A stretch of 64,000 nt of DNA from Diadema setosum (lineage: Eukaryota > Echinodermata > Echinoidea > Diadematoida > Diadematidae). A program made the position numbers and the translations under genes. Location of the stretch: positions 2,345,001 through 2,409,000 of the forward strand of contig NC_092702.1 in the NCBI RefSeq assembly GCF_964275005.1, in the 5' to 3' direction. Of the stretch, positions 1 through 12,130 are shown piece after piece. Below the pieces are notes generated by a model. The model saw only the letters and a list, made by a program, of their open reading frames with translations. It was not told the origin of the DNA and did not search any database. Within the stretch, counting starts at the first letter, position 1. Each line of letters starts with the position of its first letter.

Positions 1-292
1 CCCAATATGTCGGAGAAACCTTGCAACACATTTTTCCTTCTTATATAGAGGAATTGTTTGAATTTGAAACAATTCAACGTAGAAGAGAGTCCATTGCCTA
101 AGAAATGTAGTAGCCTATAACAGTTAATCGTAACATGAGGAGCCACAACAGTGCGACAGAATATGGTACACGTATATTATAGCCAAGGTCGCCAAAATGG
201 TCGTAAGTCAATTTTGCTTCAAGAGCTGAGCGTAACATAATGTCGACATCAATATTGACCACTGAACTATCTGCAGTAATCAGCTTTATATG

Positions 293-331
<39 letters not shown>

Positions 332-891
332 ATGTGTGTGTGTAGTTCAGCCTGTGTTGCACCATTTTCATGTATAAGTTGGGTACCTTAATCATTTCCT
401 TTTTCATTTACGTATGCAGCTCACTATCATACTTCCATATTAAACATACTAGATTTACGGAAAATATATTAGTGTCCATGTTTATCTCCTATATTCACAA
501 TTTATCAATGTGTATACTGTTTTTTTAACACAACCAGAAGTACACACTCTTATGATTACTCAGATTTTGTCCGTTATCCGCAAAACGTGCATTAGGGTGA
601 TTCTTAAATCGATTTATATTGTCCCTCGTGAGCCATAAATTTCAGTATCCTATTGACATCAACTGGAAAATACATTTCAAAATGTCCAGTCTCTTCTTAA
701 AACAAAAGGAAGCCCCGTTATAATCGCCGTATTCTTTGTGAGCAGTATACGTGCTATCATATGGTATTAATCTATGTTTCACCCAGATCTTATGGAACTT
801 GATTATTGGATTCTCCATGTTCAGAGTAGAGTGTGCTTAAAATTGCCGGTAGTGATTTCCTACGTATGATTTTTTTTTTCTTTTTTTACAG
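1..891. other. Non-coding stretch, probably intron of the FAMeT-domain gene
   Basis: No exon can be supported here. The stretch ends in a long pyrimidine tract and AG that forms the acceptor of the first visible FAMeT exon, so it is probably an intron of that gene. A TA run followed by a TG run lies at about 291-345. The true 5' exons of the gene must lie here unseen or, more likely, left of the window. Confidence 0.5.
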
Positions 892-3740
892 TTATTGGTA
901 GCTCGTCCAATACAGAATCCGAAATTCGACGATGTAACAACGCTGTGGAATGCTGCCCCGCCCTTCAAACAGCTTCCACGCCCCAGATTCTTAATGAGTG
1001 GAGCCAAACGAAGTTCTTCATTAGGTACAAAACCTAAGTGCGCTCGCGAGTTATCTTACTCTGATCCATGGTATCTAAAAACAACAACAACAACAACACA
1101 ACAAAACAACAAACAACCGAACAAACAAAAACGCAAACGGAGTTTCACACATCCTCACATTTTGTCACATGTATCAACCTAGCACTCGATATGACAAATA
1201 TAATTCTTCGTGCCTATTTGAACTTTTATGACATCAACAATTGTTGGAAGACTTTCTATCTAGATAGGGTGGTAGGCCCTACATGGAATCATTCAAAATC
1301 CACATGTAGGCTGTCTTAGGGGGAACGGCGGGGGAAGGGTATAAAACCCACTCCGACTTCAGAAACAGAATGCAATATCCCTAGCCGGTAGACTCGCCTC
1401 CTCTTCACTCATCATCTCTCTTTCCGTCGCAGATACCGCCGTGGTCTCATCAAAGTGTTCACGGACGTGGAGCAAATCCCATTCTTGATCTACCAAGACC
1501 AAACGCCGATCGCCGTGCGAGCCATCGCCTACTCCAGCGGGCCACACAACGACGCCACGTTCGAGTTTCCAGTTAAGGGAATCCTTGTAGGTATGCATCG
1601 AGAAAACAAGCATCAACCACCAACGGGGCCTACTTTTAGTCGCAAATTCATTTTCCTTGCTACTTTGAAGGCAAAGAGGAGCACTAACGTATACTGAATA
1701 ATGCTCTGGGCTTTTGAATAGAATATCTCGGGTTCGAGTGCAACCAACGCCTGCATCCGTGGACCAGGGCCCCATTTTCATAAAAAGTTACTATCATAGC
1801 AGCTCTTGCTGGAATAGCAATTGTCATGGTAACGACAAGAATCAAGCTTCCTGATTGGTTGTTGCTATGTGAAGTTGCCATTCCAGCAAGAGTTGCTATT
1901 CAAACATCTTTTACATCATGTTTCATCCAGCATGTCCCCTTCAACCCAGTTATACCAGTGATGCCTGGGAATGCTGAGGTAAAATGACAAGGCCCTTTGT
2001 GAGAGCCTTACCTTACATAGGCCCTCCAGTGTATAAGGCCGTATCATGTGGTATCACTATCAGACTTTGTCAGTGGTCTATGTGTACAACCAACCTGATT
2101 TGACCAAATGCAAATGAGATCAGAGGTAGGAAAGTTAGGAAAGACTCTCAAAGAAATTCGCAGTGGGAAGTCACCTGGGGTAGATGACATTCCAATGAAT
2201 TAAGGAAAGCAGCAGGAGAAGAGGGGAAAACTTACTCTGGAAACTAGTTAGACTGGTGAATCAACATACATGTCGAGCATGATCAGATTGTTATACCCGA
2301 ATACAAAAGGGAACTGTCACAAAAAACACCGTCACAAAAAACAACAACAAACAACGTAACCCGCTTTAGTCAAGTATCTTGGCGAGGATCATTGTTTTCT
2401 TTACACTCTCATAAGTAACGGTTCGATCGAATCCCTCAAAAGCATATGCGGTATACCCCTACTGGCCCTAGGCAAAACATTATATCCCATTGCCGTTACC
2501 CTCTGAACGGAACTCACACCGTTTGTCCCATGATTACTGATTTCTGTGGCCTCCTTTCGTGGCTAGCATAATACTGTCTGCTCTATTTGACACATGTAGG
2601 GAGTTTAGAAGGTGGTATCAAGGTTTAAACCTTTTACTCAATTTGTTATCATTTTCGCAAACCAGGCAACGTAGTATTCGAGACCAAACCGAGGTACAAA
2701 TACCGCTACGACCTCCCGCTCGTTCCTGATCATAACAGTAATGACATCGATTTGGAGTTCCTGGCCCGGGCTTCCAGCAATGTCATGATCGGTCTCTCGC
2801 CTACCATCGCCAATGATGGATTAGATGGATGGTTCTATGAGATATGTAAGCCATTGTCTTAAACGAAAACTAAGGGAAACTGACCAGAAATAAATTTATT
2901 TATGAAAAGTAGAGCTAAGGAAATGGGATTCCGTCGGGATTCGAACCCTAGACTTCCGGATTGCTAGACCGGTGCTCCCGACTGAGCTTATAGAAAGCCT
3001 TTGTCCAGTGTTAGTCCCAGAAGCCCTAATTCTCAATGCTTATGTGGTAAGAAGGAATTGTGCACATTGTTTTAGTACAGAGATTTCTGCTCATGTTTCG
3101 CAATCGGTTGAAACTATATTCATAAAAGTGTATGTGTGTGTGTGTGTTTTCTCCAGCGTTGAACAAGGTATCGCTTATGGCAGCTTCAAAAGGGTGTGAT
3201 AAACTTTTGTTCCTAGCCATTCATAGGACATAGGTCGCGTGTTCTGTTCCTATTATAATTAATATCATAGAGAGGTATGTTACTGAATTATCTTCAAAAA
3301 TAATAAAATACGGAATTTCACAGCTCGAAGTAATTGTAAGTTATTCGTCCATAAGTTTTCAACGAGTTACGACCATTATCGGATTTTACAGTAAAAAAGG
3401 CTGTGAGTGTATACCATTAAGTTTTGATGTTCTTTCTTCGTGATTTACTCCAGTGATTGGCGGGCATGGCAACCGGAAGACCGTGATCCGCCGCTGCAAG
3501 CTGTGTCAAGGGGAGGTCCGACTCGACCACCATCCCCTAGACGTGCCCCTAGACGAGAACCAATTTATTTACTTCCGGATCACATATCGCGCGGGCACAA
3601 TCACCGTGCAAAGGCGGGATGATGCCTTTCCCATGATGGCGTACTCCGACCCGAATCCACTTACTATAAAAGACGTTGGCTTCACCTCAAGGCACGGCGT
3701 CTCCATGACAGTACTCTTCCCTACCTGTAACATCTACTGA
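892..3740 (+). CDS. Tandem FAMeT (Methyltransf_FA)-domain protein, 3' part
   Basis: Four exons join in phase with GT-AG introns: 892-1024, 1433-1590, 2666-2845 and 3454-3740 (TGA at 3738). They give 251 residues, open at the N-terminus. Exons 1-2 hold the second half of one farnesoic acid O-methyltransferase-type domain (IGSSSNTESEIRRCN, then TKFFIRYRRGLIKVF and PFLIYQDQTPIAVRAIAYSS). Exons 3-4 hold a whole second domain (YKYRYDLPLVP, WFYEILIGGHGNRKTVIRRC, FIYFRITYRAGTITVQ). The family is named from a crustacean protein, but its general biochemical role is unsettled; many invertebrate members are repeated-domain proteins, so no enzyme activity is claimed. The two domains share the intron placed just after the F-[WF]-I motif in the first domain, whereas the second domain has that region in one exon. 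A broken relative lies at 54110-55752. Confidence 0.85.
1768..1910. repeat. Dispersed hairpin repeat, copy 1 (intronic)
   Basis: The stretch begins GGGCCCCATTTTCATAAAAA and contains the words TTGCTGGAATAGCAATTG and its inverted partner CCATTCCAGCAAGAGTTGCT about 50 bp apart. A diverged copy in the opposite orientation lies at 14983-15080 (shared words: TTCCTGATTGG, GTCATGGTAAC). It behaves as a small non-autonomous element of unknown superfamily. Confidence 0.6.
2125..2285 (+). mobile_element. LINE reverse-transcriptase fragment
   Basis: Conceptual translation gives LKEIRSGKSPGVDDIPMN, which matches the KSPG-x-D-x-IP core of non-LTR reverse transcriptases, followed after frame changes by residues resembling the GEE/LWKLV block. 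The fragment is short (about 160 bp), broken, and lies in an intron of the FAMeT gene. The clade cannot be fixed from this much sequence. Confidence 0.55.
2925..2995 (-). repeat. tRNA-derived SINE or tRNA pseudogene
   Basis: On the minus strand there is a D-arm-like GCTCAGTCGGGAGC, an anticodon-arm-like CCGGT-CTAGCAA-TCCGG (loop would read AGC) and a T-arm-like GGGTTCGAATCCC, which are box A and box B like. The acceptor ends do not pair, and the T stem and anticodon stem each have mismatches. I therefore read it as a tRNA-derived SINE head or dead tRNA, not a working tRNA gene. Confidence 0.6.
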
Positions 3741-4244
3741 GAAGTCAGAAATTACTTCCACCTATTCTGACACTAACGAAGACTTTGATTCACCCCCGAG
3801 TTTCTTCCGCCTATAAGAAGTGTAAATACAACACAACATTCCAGGTCCCCTCACCTTTCGCTTCGAAGCTTTGACGGATTTTGAAGCTTTGATTATTTAA
3901 AGATATCAATGCAGAAAACCTACATAAAATGATGGTGATAACTTGTGACCTATCACTGATGAGGATGGATTTTCCACGAAATCCATCCGACATAGAGGCT
4001 TGACATGGTTTCTTTTTGTCGACCTATTGATGGCTTTATTTCCGTGTGCGCAGTTTCAGCAAAGTCATACATTTGTGTGTGTGTGTAAAGTGAAAAAGGG
4101 GAAAACCTGCCCATAACGATCCCATAGGAGAGACTAAACAGACCCTCACTCTCCACCCACCCCTCCCTTAGGTAAGAATTGATGTCAAAACAAGTTTCTT
4201 CACTCGGATAGCAAACATGGAAGCCATTGAATACCTTGGGTATG

Positions 4245-4448
4245 GGTCTAGGGCAATTACCCCCTGGGCAATTACCCGGACCCTTCCCCTGACCCTAATC
4301 CTAATCCTGAACCTAATCCTAACCCTAACCCAAACTCCTAACCCTAAACCTAACCCTAATCTTTACTCTAACCTTACCACTAACCAGTATTTAGCGGGGT
4401 GGGGGGGGGGGGGGGTAATTGCCTTCTGGGGGTAATTGCCCGGATACG
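4245..4448. mobile_element. Small TIR element carrying a telomere-like CCCTAA array
   Basis: The direct repeat CTTGGGTATG (4235-4244 and 4449-4458) flanks a 204-bp unit whose ends are inverted repeats containing GGGCAATTACCCCC, each end holding that word twice in degenerate form. The interior (about 4280-4385) is a degenerate array of CCTAAC/CCCTAA units followed by a run of about 16 G. The target duplication shows it moved as a unit. The superfamily is unknown. Confidence 0.75.
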
Positions 4449-4570
4449 CTTGGGTATGTACTTGTATCAGAGAAATTTGTTGGTGTAGATTCAGGAGGAA
4501 ATTGTTTAGTGGGTGTGAAACCTAATCATGATTTCGTGCCATTATAACTTGTTTTTAATTCACTCTCTGA

Positions 4571-4890
4571 AAGAGGAATTCCAGTCCAGTTATGTTAGTA
4601 AGTCTGATAAGAAAGGGTAAAATCGTACTGAAATTGTGAAGTTTTGCTAATTTCTGCAAAGCAGTTCTCCTACAGTTGATATGAATATACAAGTGATTGA
4701 GCTCAGGATGTCATCACCTCACAAATTCACATTAATCGTGTGCAGAATAAAAAAATGACATAATTCAATGTCATTAAAGTATGAAACAAAGTTATTCTTG
4801 ATTGAATAACTTCAGAATAATTATCACTTCGATATATCAGGATTTGAGACTGGAGCGTGATTGCGTTTGGAAAACGGGAAATTAAAAAAA
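4571..4890. repeat. Diverged partial copy of the 21727-22293 foldback family
   Basis: The left part (AGAGGAATTCCAGTCCAG, then GTCTGATAAGAAAGGGTAAAA) matches the terminal repeat of the foldback element at 21727-22293. Later blocks about a fall of text such as GTGATTGAGCTCAGGATGTCA and ATTTGAGACTGGAGC match the interior of that element. The far end is not recognisable, so the copy is truncated or eroded. Confidence 0.55.
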
Positions 4891-5520
4891 CAAACAAACA
4901 AACAACCTATGTACAAAGTCTATTGCAAGTTCTGAGGGGATTACACTGTCACTACACTATTGCTGCATGTATATGTACCGGTGCTCATATCGACCACGTT
5001 GATTGTTCAAGAAGTGCTCTCTGAAAATTAGCGAGACTTCAAAATTTCATAACTTCCTAATTTTTCATCTGATTTTGATCAAATTTTCATTGGTGTGCTT
5101 AACAATTTTGTAGTCCTTTTCAGACCAACTTTCAACTGCACTTGAATTGCCTTTTAGGCAATAATACTGAACAAAAAGCAAAACAAAACAAAACAACACA
5201 TGCCGTTCATAAGACAAAAATATTAGAAACCTGAAGTTAGGTCTCAACCAAAACTATAGTATCCCTTTAATCGACTGCTACTGTGTTGTGTTTTCAACTT
5301 TCATTCCCGATGTATTGACAACAGAAAATTAAATTTCTCGCTTTCTTAGCGTAGTTCTGTTTGATTAATACATAGCACTATCTTTGTGTCTTGTGTTTGT
5401 TAATGTCCGTAGAATGTATGCCAACTCCCCATGCCCATAACATCAGGAGAATCACTGTTTGACTTAAAAATCACTTAATCACAACCACCTCGTAAATAGT
5501 CTGAAAATGAACGCTCGCAG

Positions 5521-5643
5521 TCATCAGGGGCGTCGATCCTGGGGGCGGGCAGTTGCCCGAGATTATTTTGTATTGTTTTTGATGGGGTTGTTTTGTCCAA
5601 GTTTTACCCCCCCCCCCCATCCTGAAAACGGATGGACGCCCCT
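5521..5643. mobile_element. hAT-like miniature element
   Basis: The ends read CAGGGGCGTCGATCC and, inverted, GGATGGACGCCCCTG. The 8-bp direct repeat GCTCGCAG flanks it (5513-5520 and 5644-5651), which fits the hAT superfamily, whose termini often start CAGGGGCG. There is no coding capacity, and an internal C run of 13. Confidence 0.6.
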
Positions 5644-5984
5644 GCTCGCAGCTGATTGGCTCTTGCCCATCTGTCACGATAGGTGCACTATAAAGTTGCA
5701 CGTTCACGTGGCTTAAGAGACAATATAAAATAGCATACATACTTATGATACAGGCCGGCAGTGCACGACAAAAGTTATAGTGCACGCAAAATATAACGAT
5801 TGCAAACGATAACCCACTATCGATTTGATATCGGTTTTTGCTCCCTCATTTTAATCATCGAGTACTTGAATCCCGCACCTTATCAACACGATTGCGCCAC
5901 AACCACGATATGTTTTGCTCGATATTATCGTTATTCTCAATTCTCGCAGGCTGGCTATGTGATGGGACCAGACTTTCAGCGGTA

Positions 5985-6391
5985 GATTTAAACATGGAAG
6001 CTGAAATGAACAGGTTCCCTACTTTTAAAGAGACTGATCTATATAAACAGTATCTTAGACAATAAGGACACAAAGGATGCCATCAAATACGCCCTACGAA
6101 TTTTGGACTCCTACTGTTCTGAAAAAAGAATCAATCCGACGGATATTACTGAGCAAGTCAACCCAAGATTTGTGCCGCTTTCTCCGTACATTCTACGCGG
6201 AAGTGCACCGTGGAAATGGGCAGCGTGTGGTGTGTACAGTATACGCTAAGCGCTCTTTGATCACGCTACGCTATGAACTTTACTACGACATTCACAACAC
6301 ACTCTCGGAATCCGCATGTGCAGCAATGTGGCCTGGCACGAGCCTTGTGTTTAAATCCAGTAGATCCCTAATCCTACAAAACATCATCTAG
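5985..6391 (+). pseudogene. Crypton-like tyrosine recombinase N-terminal fragment
   Basis: Two overlapping frames carry recognisable blocks. The first gives DTKDAIKYALRILDSYCSEK and then INPTDITEQ; the second gives LCRFLRTFYAEVHRGNGQ and SLITLRYEL. The pattern (NTK-x-A...L...Y, then LxxFYAEVRxxNG and SLxxLRxxL) is that of the N-terminal part of Crypton-derived recombinase proteins such as the KIAA1958/ZMYM/QRICH1 group. The reading frame changes once between the blocks at about 6160. The catalytic R-H-x-x-R..Y domain is not found downstream, so this is a truncated relic. Confidence 0.5.
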
Positions 6392-6783
6392 TCCTGGTCC
6401 TGGACCCACAGTGCAGTAAGTAGGGCGTCTAACGTGTTACTGTTAGTGTTACTGTTAGATGCATGGTAGCTAGTGTTAGACCTATTGTAGGGTCAAGTGT
6501 TAACTACTGTAGCTCTGTCGCTCGTAAGTGACGTACAGTACCGTACAGTGTACGTAGATCTAGTATAAAAACGTTAGGCCAGGGCCCCTAGGGCCCTAGA
6601 CCTAACCTATCGTAGGGCCTAGAAAACGTTAGATATAACCACGTAGACCCTAGACTCTATAGTTGACTTTGGATCTTCAGGATTTTGTCTACACAGGTTC
6701 AAAGAAACTGGTATTATTGCTTGTGTAGACACGTGTAACTGTTAGAAATGATCTAGGCTTATCTTGCCTGGGTATGTATGCTA

Positions 6784-6987
6784 TTTTATATATCACATAG
6801 TGCATGACATCTTATTGCACTATAACAAGTACCAAGCACCTCCAAATTCTGAATTTGCCCTCAGGCAATTATATTCAATTCGGCCTGCGGCCTCATTGAA
6901 TATAACTGGCCTTCGGGGCAAATTCAGAATTTGTCGGTGCTTATATTGTTATAGTGCATTCAGCCTCATGCACTATATATATAAAGT
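6784..6987. repeat. Near-perfect long palindrome (hairpin element)
   Basis: Two arms of about 95 bp face each other around 6885. Paired words run outward as TATATTCAAT/ATTGAATATA, AAATTCTGAATTTGCCC/GGGGCAAATTCAGAATTT, GCACTATAACAA/TTGTTATAGTGC and TAGTGCATGA/TCATGCACTA. Such a long hairpin is typical of a foldback or MITE-type element. No coding sequence and no clear target duplication were seen. Confidence 0.8.
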
Positions 6988-8439
6988 GTCACGCTGAGAG
7001 AAGAGAAGTCGTTTTGTGAAATTTGGATTCGAGTATACCTGGTAGTTCATGTATAAGGATTACAGGCACTTAGGCCTACTTAAGTTGTTGTGTTTCGTGC
7101 TGGCAAACCGATTAGTACGAATATGATCGTCTTTGGCTGCCAAAATGGGGTTTCCCTGGGCCTGCTTCACCGAATACATTGTACCATGTACACATTATGT
7201 TTCCACGCAAATCAAAGCGTGTGTGTACCTTTGATACGTGTTGCTCATTATAGGTAGTCATACCCTTCGTAAAATTTGGAATTTGTCGATGTGTATAAAC
7301 TAAGGCATTCTTGAATTCGTTTGTTTGTACCGTGCAGTATCTTTGTATTGCATTACAACAAAATGTGTGCTGTCGACTCTGAAGCCTTGGCATGCGTGTT
7401 CCGTTCTGATAGACAAGTTCACTTCCATACAATGAATTAATACATCCGTATAATGCTACAAGTTGTACCAACTAGAGCCTAGAGGCAACAGCTATGCATG
7501 TACAGAGGTTTCTCTGAATTTCATTCATGATAAAAAGAAAAACAAGAACAAAACAAAAAACGAAAATGAAACGAATATATAAACACACACAATGCTAGCG
7601 AAATTGGTACCGGTAAACAATGATTACAATAATACTGATGATAATATATCTAATAGTGCAAACACGCTGACAAGACATTTCGAAAGGCATTTAAAATGTA
7701 CATGATTATGCCTAATTATGCATTTAGAATTTAGAAATGAATTTAGAAACTCGAGCAATCTGTACGCACATACACATTGTACACACACACGTATACATCA
7801 CGTACAAAATAATTAAGTAGTTTGGTATTAATTTTGTTTTAAAAAAAATCTAGCTAAAACATGAACAAGCTGTCATCTGGTGCTGAAGTGCACTGTTTTA
7901 AAATTATTTCCAATGATCGAGAGGTTCCCATACCTTATATCGCCCGTATCTTTGCCATTTGCATCTCGTTTGTCTGCATCTAGCCATCCTTGTTCCCCGA
8001 ATTTAGAAATTCACGCTTCGTCGCTCTACTTCCGAGTTCTCTCGCCTTTGCTCGCTCGATCGGCAGCTCCGCTGCACAACACGGACTGTGTACCGCAACG
8101 TGTACTCGTATCTCTGGAAGAGCCCCCATTGTGTACACGTTACCATGGCGAGTCTACTATTGTGACGTAGGCGTGTTTAACAAGCATACAATAAGGCGCG
8201 TGAAACCTCACTAAAAGTGTCACAGACAATGTCGAGGAGAAATCCCAGTTTGGAACAAATGATTAAGCACTGAGTCGGACTGTGTAAACAGGAATTTGCA
8301 CCAAATATTTGAAAAGTTGTTTGGTAAGTTTTGAAAGGTTCGTAGTTCGTAAAGTCTGGAAAGTTTGACGATATTATGACGAGAAACTTTGGCAGCTATT
8401 ACATGTATGTGCGGAACATCGCCGCCGCGCCACTTACCG

Positions 8440-8513
8440 GGTGTTGATAGTTGGTGCCCGGAGCTCTCGGCCAAGGCGGAGCGTTGCGGGCCGGGTTGAT
8501 GTATTGGTAGCAT
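8440..8513 (-). other. Possible first exon of a divergent minus-strand transcript
   Basis: On the minus strand an ATG at 8513 opens a short frame (MLPIHQPGPQRSALAESSGH) that runs into a strong donor, GGTAAGTGG, at about 8439. The surroundings (7980-8520) are richer in CpG than neighbouring DNA, as a promoter would be. No downstream exon was recognised, so this is a weak suggestion. The same region could serve as promoter for TEX36 on the plus strand. Confidence 0.22.
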
Positions 8514-9033
8514 CTATAAAGGAAGGGTATCTGTAGCGGATTTGTTTGCAAGAATTGATGTAGGTCTAGGTCTTCAACAACTGGAGAATATTTTGCCTAA
8601 GTGCATCTTATGCTTTTAATTCTTTTTTTCTTTTTTTCCCCCTTTTTTTTTAAAGACTAGACCTAGGCTACACAGGCACAGTTCTAACTAAGTTACTCCA
8701 TCATCGATCATGGCAATGATATGTGACTCATTGGTAGACTCAAATCCAGAACTACAGCTGCAGTCTAGAGCCAGAGCAGAGAATCTTTCTAAATGTAGAA
8801 GTGAGAACACAACTTGAAGTACAGAACTCTTCATGTCTTTGTAAATTTGTTCAAACTGATATTTGAAATGATAAATTTTTTTACAGATCTCGAAGTACAT
8901 GCAATGTATTCATGTATACGCAACAGTGCGCAGCGACCCCAAGAAGTATGTGTTACAGCGCCCCACAACGGGGTTAATGTTCATGTATTTCTTCCGACCT
9001 AATGAAAATGCTGTATCATTCTACTTTTCACAG

Positions 9034-12000
9034 CTATTTTGGCATCACTGAGCAACCTTTTGAAAAAAAAACCCTGTTGACTTGTCGCCAGAAGGATCTG
9101 TGCTTGCAAGCATGCCCAAGTCACGAGCACACGCCCCCTCCACCAGTGAAGATGGCATCTGGGTATGTATAATTTACACATTGCCTCAAATTCTCACCAG
9201 ATTCGTTAAATCTGACGGTATTTAAAAAAAAGAAAGAAAAAGTGCGGAACACTTGAAAAGCCATGTTAGAGACATTTTATTGGCAGAATTTGAATATAGC
9301 TGGAGATGTTTTTGCACTATGACACCAAAGATGAAACATTTTAAATGGATTCCAAGCAAGACTAACAACTTTTACAGGTAATACATGGAATTACTTCCTA
9401 CTGTTCTGGACTTTAGAATTGTAAAAAGGAGCCCAGTAGACAAGGATCCCAATTCATAACAAAATTGCAACTATTTGAAGCTGCAGTAATGGCAGCAACT
9501 GTGGTAGCAACTCAGGAAATAACCATTTCAATTAGTGTTGAGTTATTTAGTTCCCGTCACAGCTAACATTATCAAACAATGATTGTTAAAACTTTTCCAT
9601 TTGATGAATTATCTTATACTATAAAATCAAATTAAATCAGATTTATGAAACTCGTGCTTTTCAATGAAATAGTACACATTGATGGTTCTGTATGAAGCTG
9701 CAAGTTGTCAATTCATTTGAGCAAAATGTAAGGTAAATTCATGAAACCAAAGTAAATCTTTTATGACCTTGACAATCAACTGTTTTGTTTCGGATTATCA
9801 TTTACTTGTACTTAAGTAGAAGAAAAAAAAAAGACTTTGCAAAATATTAAATGTCATGATGGTGATCAGTACATTTTTGTCGTTTATATTAAGCGTATAC
9901 ATGTGGGGTGGATTTCTAATGGTTTTTATGTAAATCTTAAATGGCAGAAAATGTTTTAAATATTTTCTGTCTCTTCCTCAAAATTGTAATGTCCATGTGA
10001 CAGACATCGGATACTCAAATTTATGCCCTTATTGAATCTGTCTGTCACATTTGCTTGACGAATTGATCTGAAATCCAAAACAAGTGAATAGAGAAGTCAT
10101 TGATGACAGGTACCAAGTACAGTTACGACTAATGTGAATATTAAATGTTATTATTTGTTAAATTTTCCCAAACCAGTTCCAAACAAGAGGCTGGTCAGCA
10201 GTGCCCTCAATGAGAGACACCTCCACGACAACAGGATTGATGCTGAGTACCAAGTTCAATGAAGACGTCTCGCACAAACCTCAACCCCCTCCGCAGCCTT
10301 ACAATGACCTCTCTGAGGTAAATCCTCCATCAAAGGTTACTACCTCCACCAAGGAGGTTCATACGTGTTATTTTGTGTTTGTTTTTTTTTTATTTGCTGG
10401 CGTTGATTAGTCTGTCAGTTTGCAAAATAATTAAAAAATTTGTAATTGGATTTGGATGAAATTTACACAGAAATTGATAATGATACAAGAAACAGATGAG
10501 TAAAGGTAAATTTTGGTAGTAATCAAGATCATCATCTGGATACAGAAATTAGATTTTTTTGTAAGGATTCTTTATCACTGGCAAATAGGGACAACAAACC
10601 AGAGAATTCAAGCTGTGCATATTTGAGGTTTGCATATCTGCATACTCCAGGCGCAACAGAAAGCTATAGGGTAGAGACACAAAGGATTCTTTGTAGTTCG
10701 GCTCTAAGAAATTCAGTGTTGTTAACTTAAAAGGACTACAATATTTCCTTCATTATCGTCGAGTATGAAAATGGCTACAATAGAACTGCATTTACCTTGT
10801 CAGTTGCTCTGTCCTGTTGATGAATTGGAGGGATGAATTGGATTAGTGAGCTTTATGGGGGAAAGACAAATCATGCGAGTTACTGTGGATGGTTGTGATT
10901 TCCTCATGGATTCTCCATCTTGTGAATGTAATAAAATCATCATAATCATAATTTGCTGTTTTTTGTATCTCCCTCCCCCCCCCCCCCACCCCACACACAC
11001 AGCGGAGTTACTTGCATTCCAATCCATTCTCCATGCACGACAACAGGCATTCCTTCCAAAGCCACGGCGTCTACTTTGGTCATGTAAGTTCACATCATAT
11101 TATTACTTTTCCTAGAAATTCTCAACAGTGTTCCAAATGAAGATTGGGAACACATTTGCCATTCACAGTAATTATGGGTACGTGTTGTCAACCTTATTGA
11201 GTGTATAATCCATTATTTGAAGTGTACTGCCAATTGCAATAATCAAAAGAACATTTTTAACAGTCACCCTTTGTCATTTGAAGGCCACTCTAGTGGTACT
11301 ATTATTTGGGGTAAATATTGCATATGAAGGCCACTAAATCAGTCAAAGCAGTTTCATTATCCATGAAGCACTGGTGTTTTGATTTGATTAATTTTGCTCG
11401 TGTAAAAAAAGTGTCAATGCTGAGCAGTAATATGCTACATACATTGTGGAAGTTTGTATAGAGTGGAATTATCAGATGAAAAACTTCACATTTCTTGAAA
11501 AAATTTAACCCAACATTGTAATGTTTCTGATGAATCCACAAAATTTTTTCTCAAGAGCAAATTGCAGTACTCCGAAAACTACAGGACAAAAAACAAAATC
11601 AAAGCATAATTACCACATTGACAAAAGAGTGTACATTACTTAATTCATTACTTAGATATCTATCAAATAGGCACAGTTTTGTATTTAAGATCATGAGCCA
11701 ATGGTTTTATTAGTCAGCTGCATTGAGAATAAACAATCTAATGTCATATTGAAAAGAATCTTCAAAATGTTATGAAAATTTATCTTTGATGTGTTTGCAG
11801 GGGTTGGGAAAGCGCCTTGAGCATGGATCCAAGAGGCAGCACAACTCTAAGGACTTTGTGACGTGGAACTCACCGGACAGGTGTTACCAGACAGACTATC
11901 AGGCTGAGTACGAAGGCAAGCCAACCAGACACCCTCCATCCCACCGCCGGTTTCCTCGTACCTTCCCAGAGCGGGAGGAGGGTCTCATTGACGTACCCAC

Positions 12001-12130
12001 CAGCACTACCCACATGTACCAGCCACCAATGGTGCCTTATGCCACACCCACCCAAGTGTTGGTATCCAGTAAGGAGCCCCACCTCAAACCCAATCCCTGG
12101 AAATATTCTTACAAGGCGTATGTGAAATAA
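9034..12130 (+). CDS. TEX36: TEX36 homologue (testis-expressed / sperm axoneme-associated protein)
   Basis: Coding exons 9112-9162, 10177-10317, 11003-11083 and 11801-12130 join at phase 0 with GT-AG introns. They encode 200 aa; vertebrate TEX36 has about 186. The start MPKSRAHAPSTSEDGIW parallels the vertebrate N-terminus (a short basic stretch, then D-G-x-W). The diagnostic block is SNPFSMHDNRHSFQSHGVYF followed across the last intron by GLGKRLEHGSKRQHNSKDF, matching vertebrate PFSVHDNRHS...GLGRKK...KRQH-x-S-x-(D/N)-F. The ATG at 9112 is preceded by about 78 nt of 5' UTR in an exon with acceptor TTTTCACAG at 9033, so an upstream UTR exon exists, perhaps near 8100-8500. The protein is known mainly from testis; a microtubule-lumen or flagellar role is inference. 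A possible poly(A) signal AATAAA lies at 12287. Confidence 0.9.

Noticed and set aside
2925-2995. A functional alanine tRNA gene
   Set aside because: The acceptor strands do not pair and two stems have mismatches; it fits a SINE head or relic better.
7112-7471. 119-codon minus-strand frame
   Set aside because: No recognisable domain, no splice or codon-use support, and it lies in otherwise non-coding DNA.
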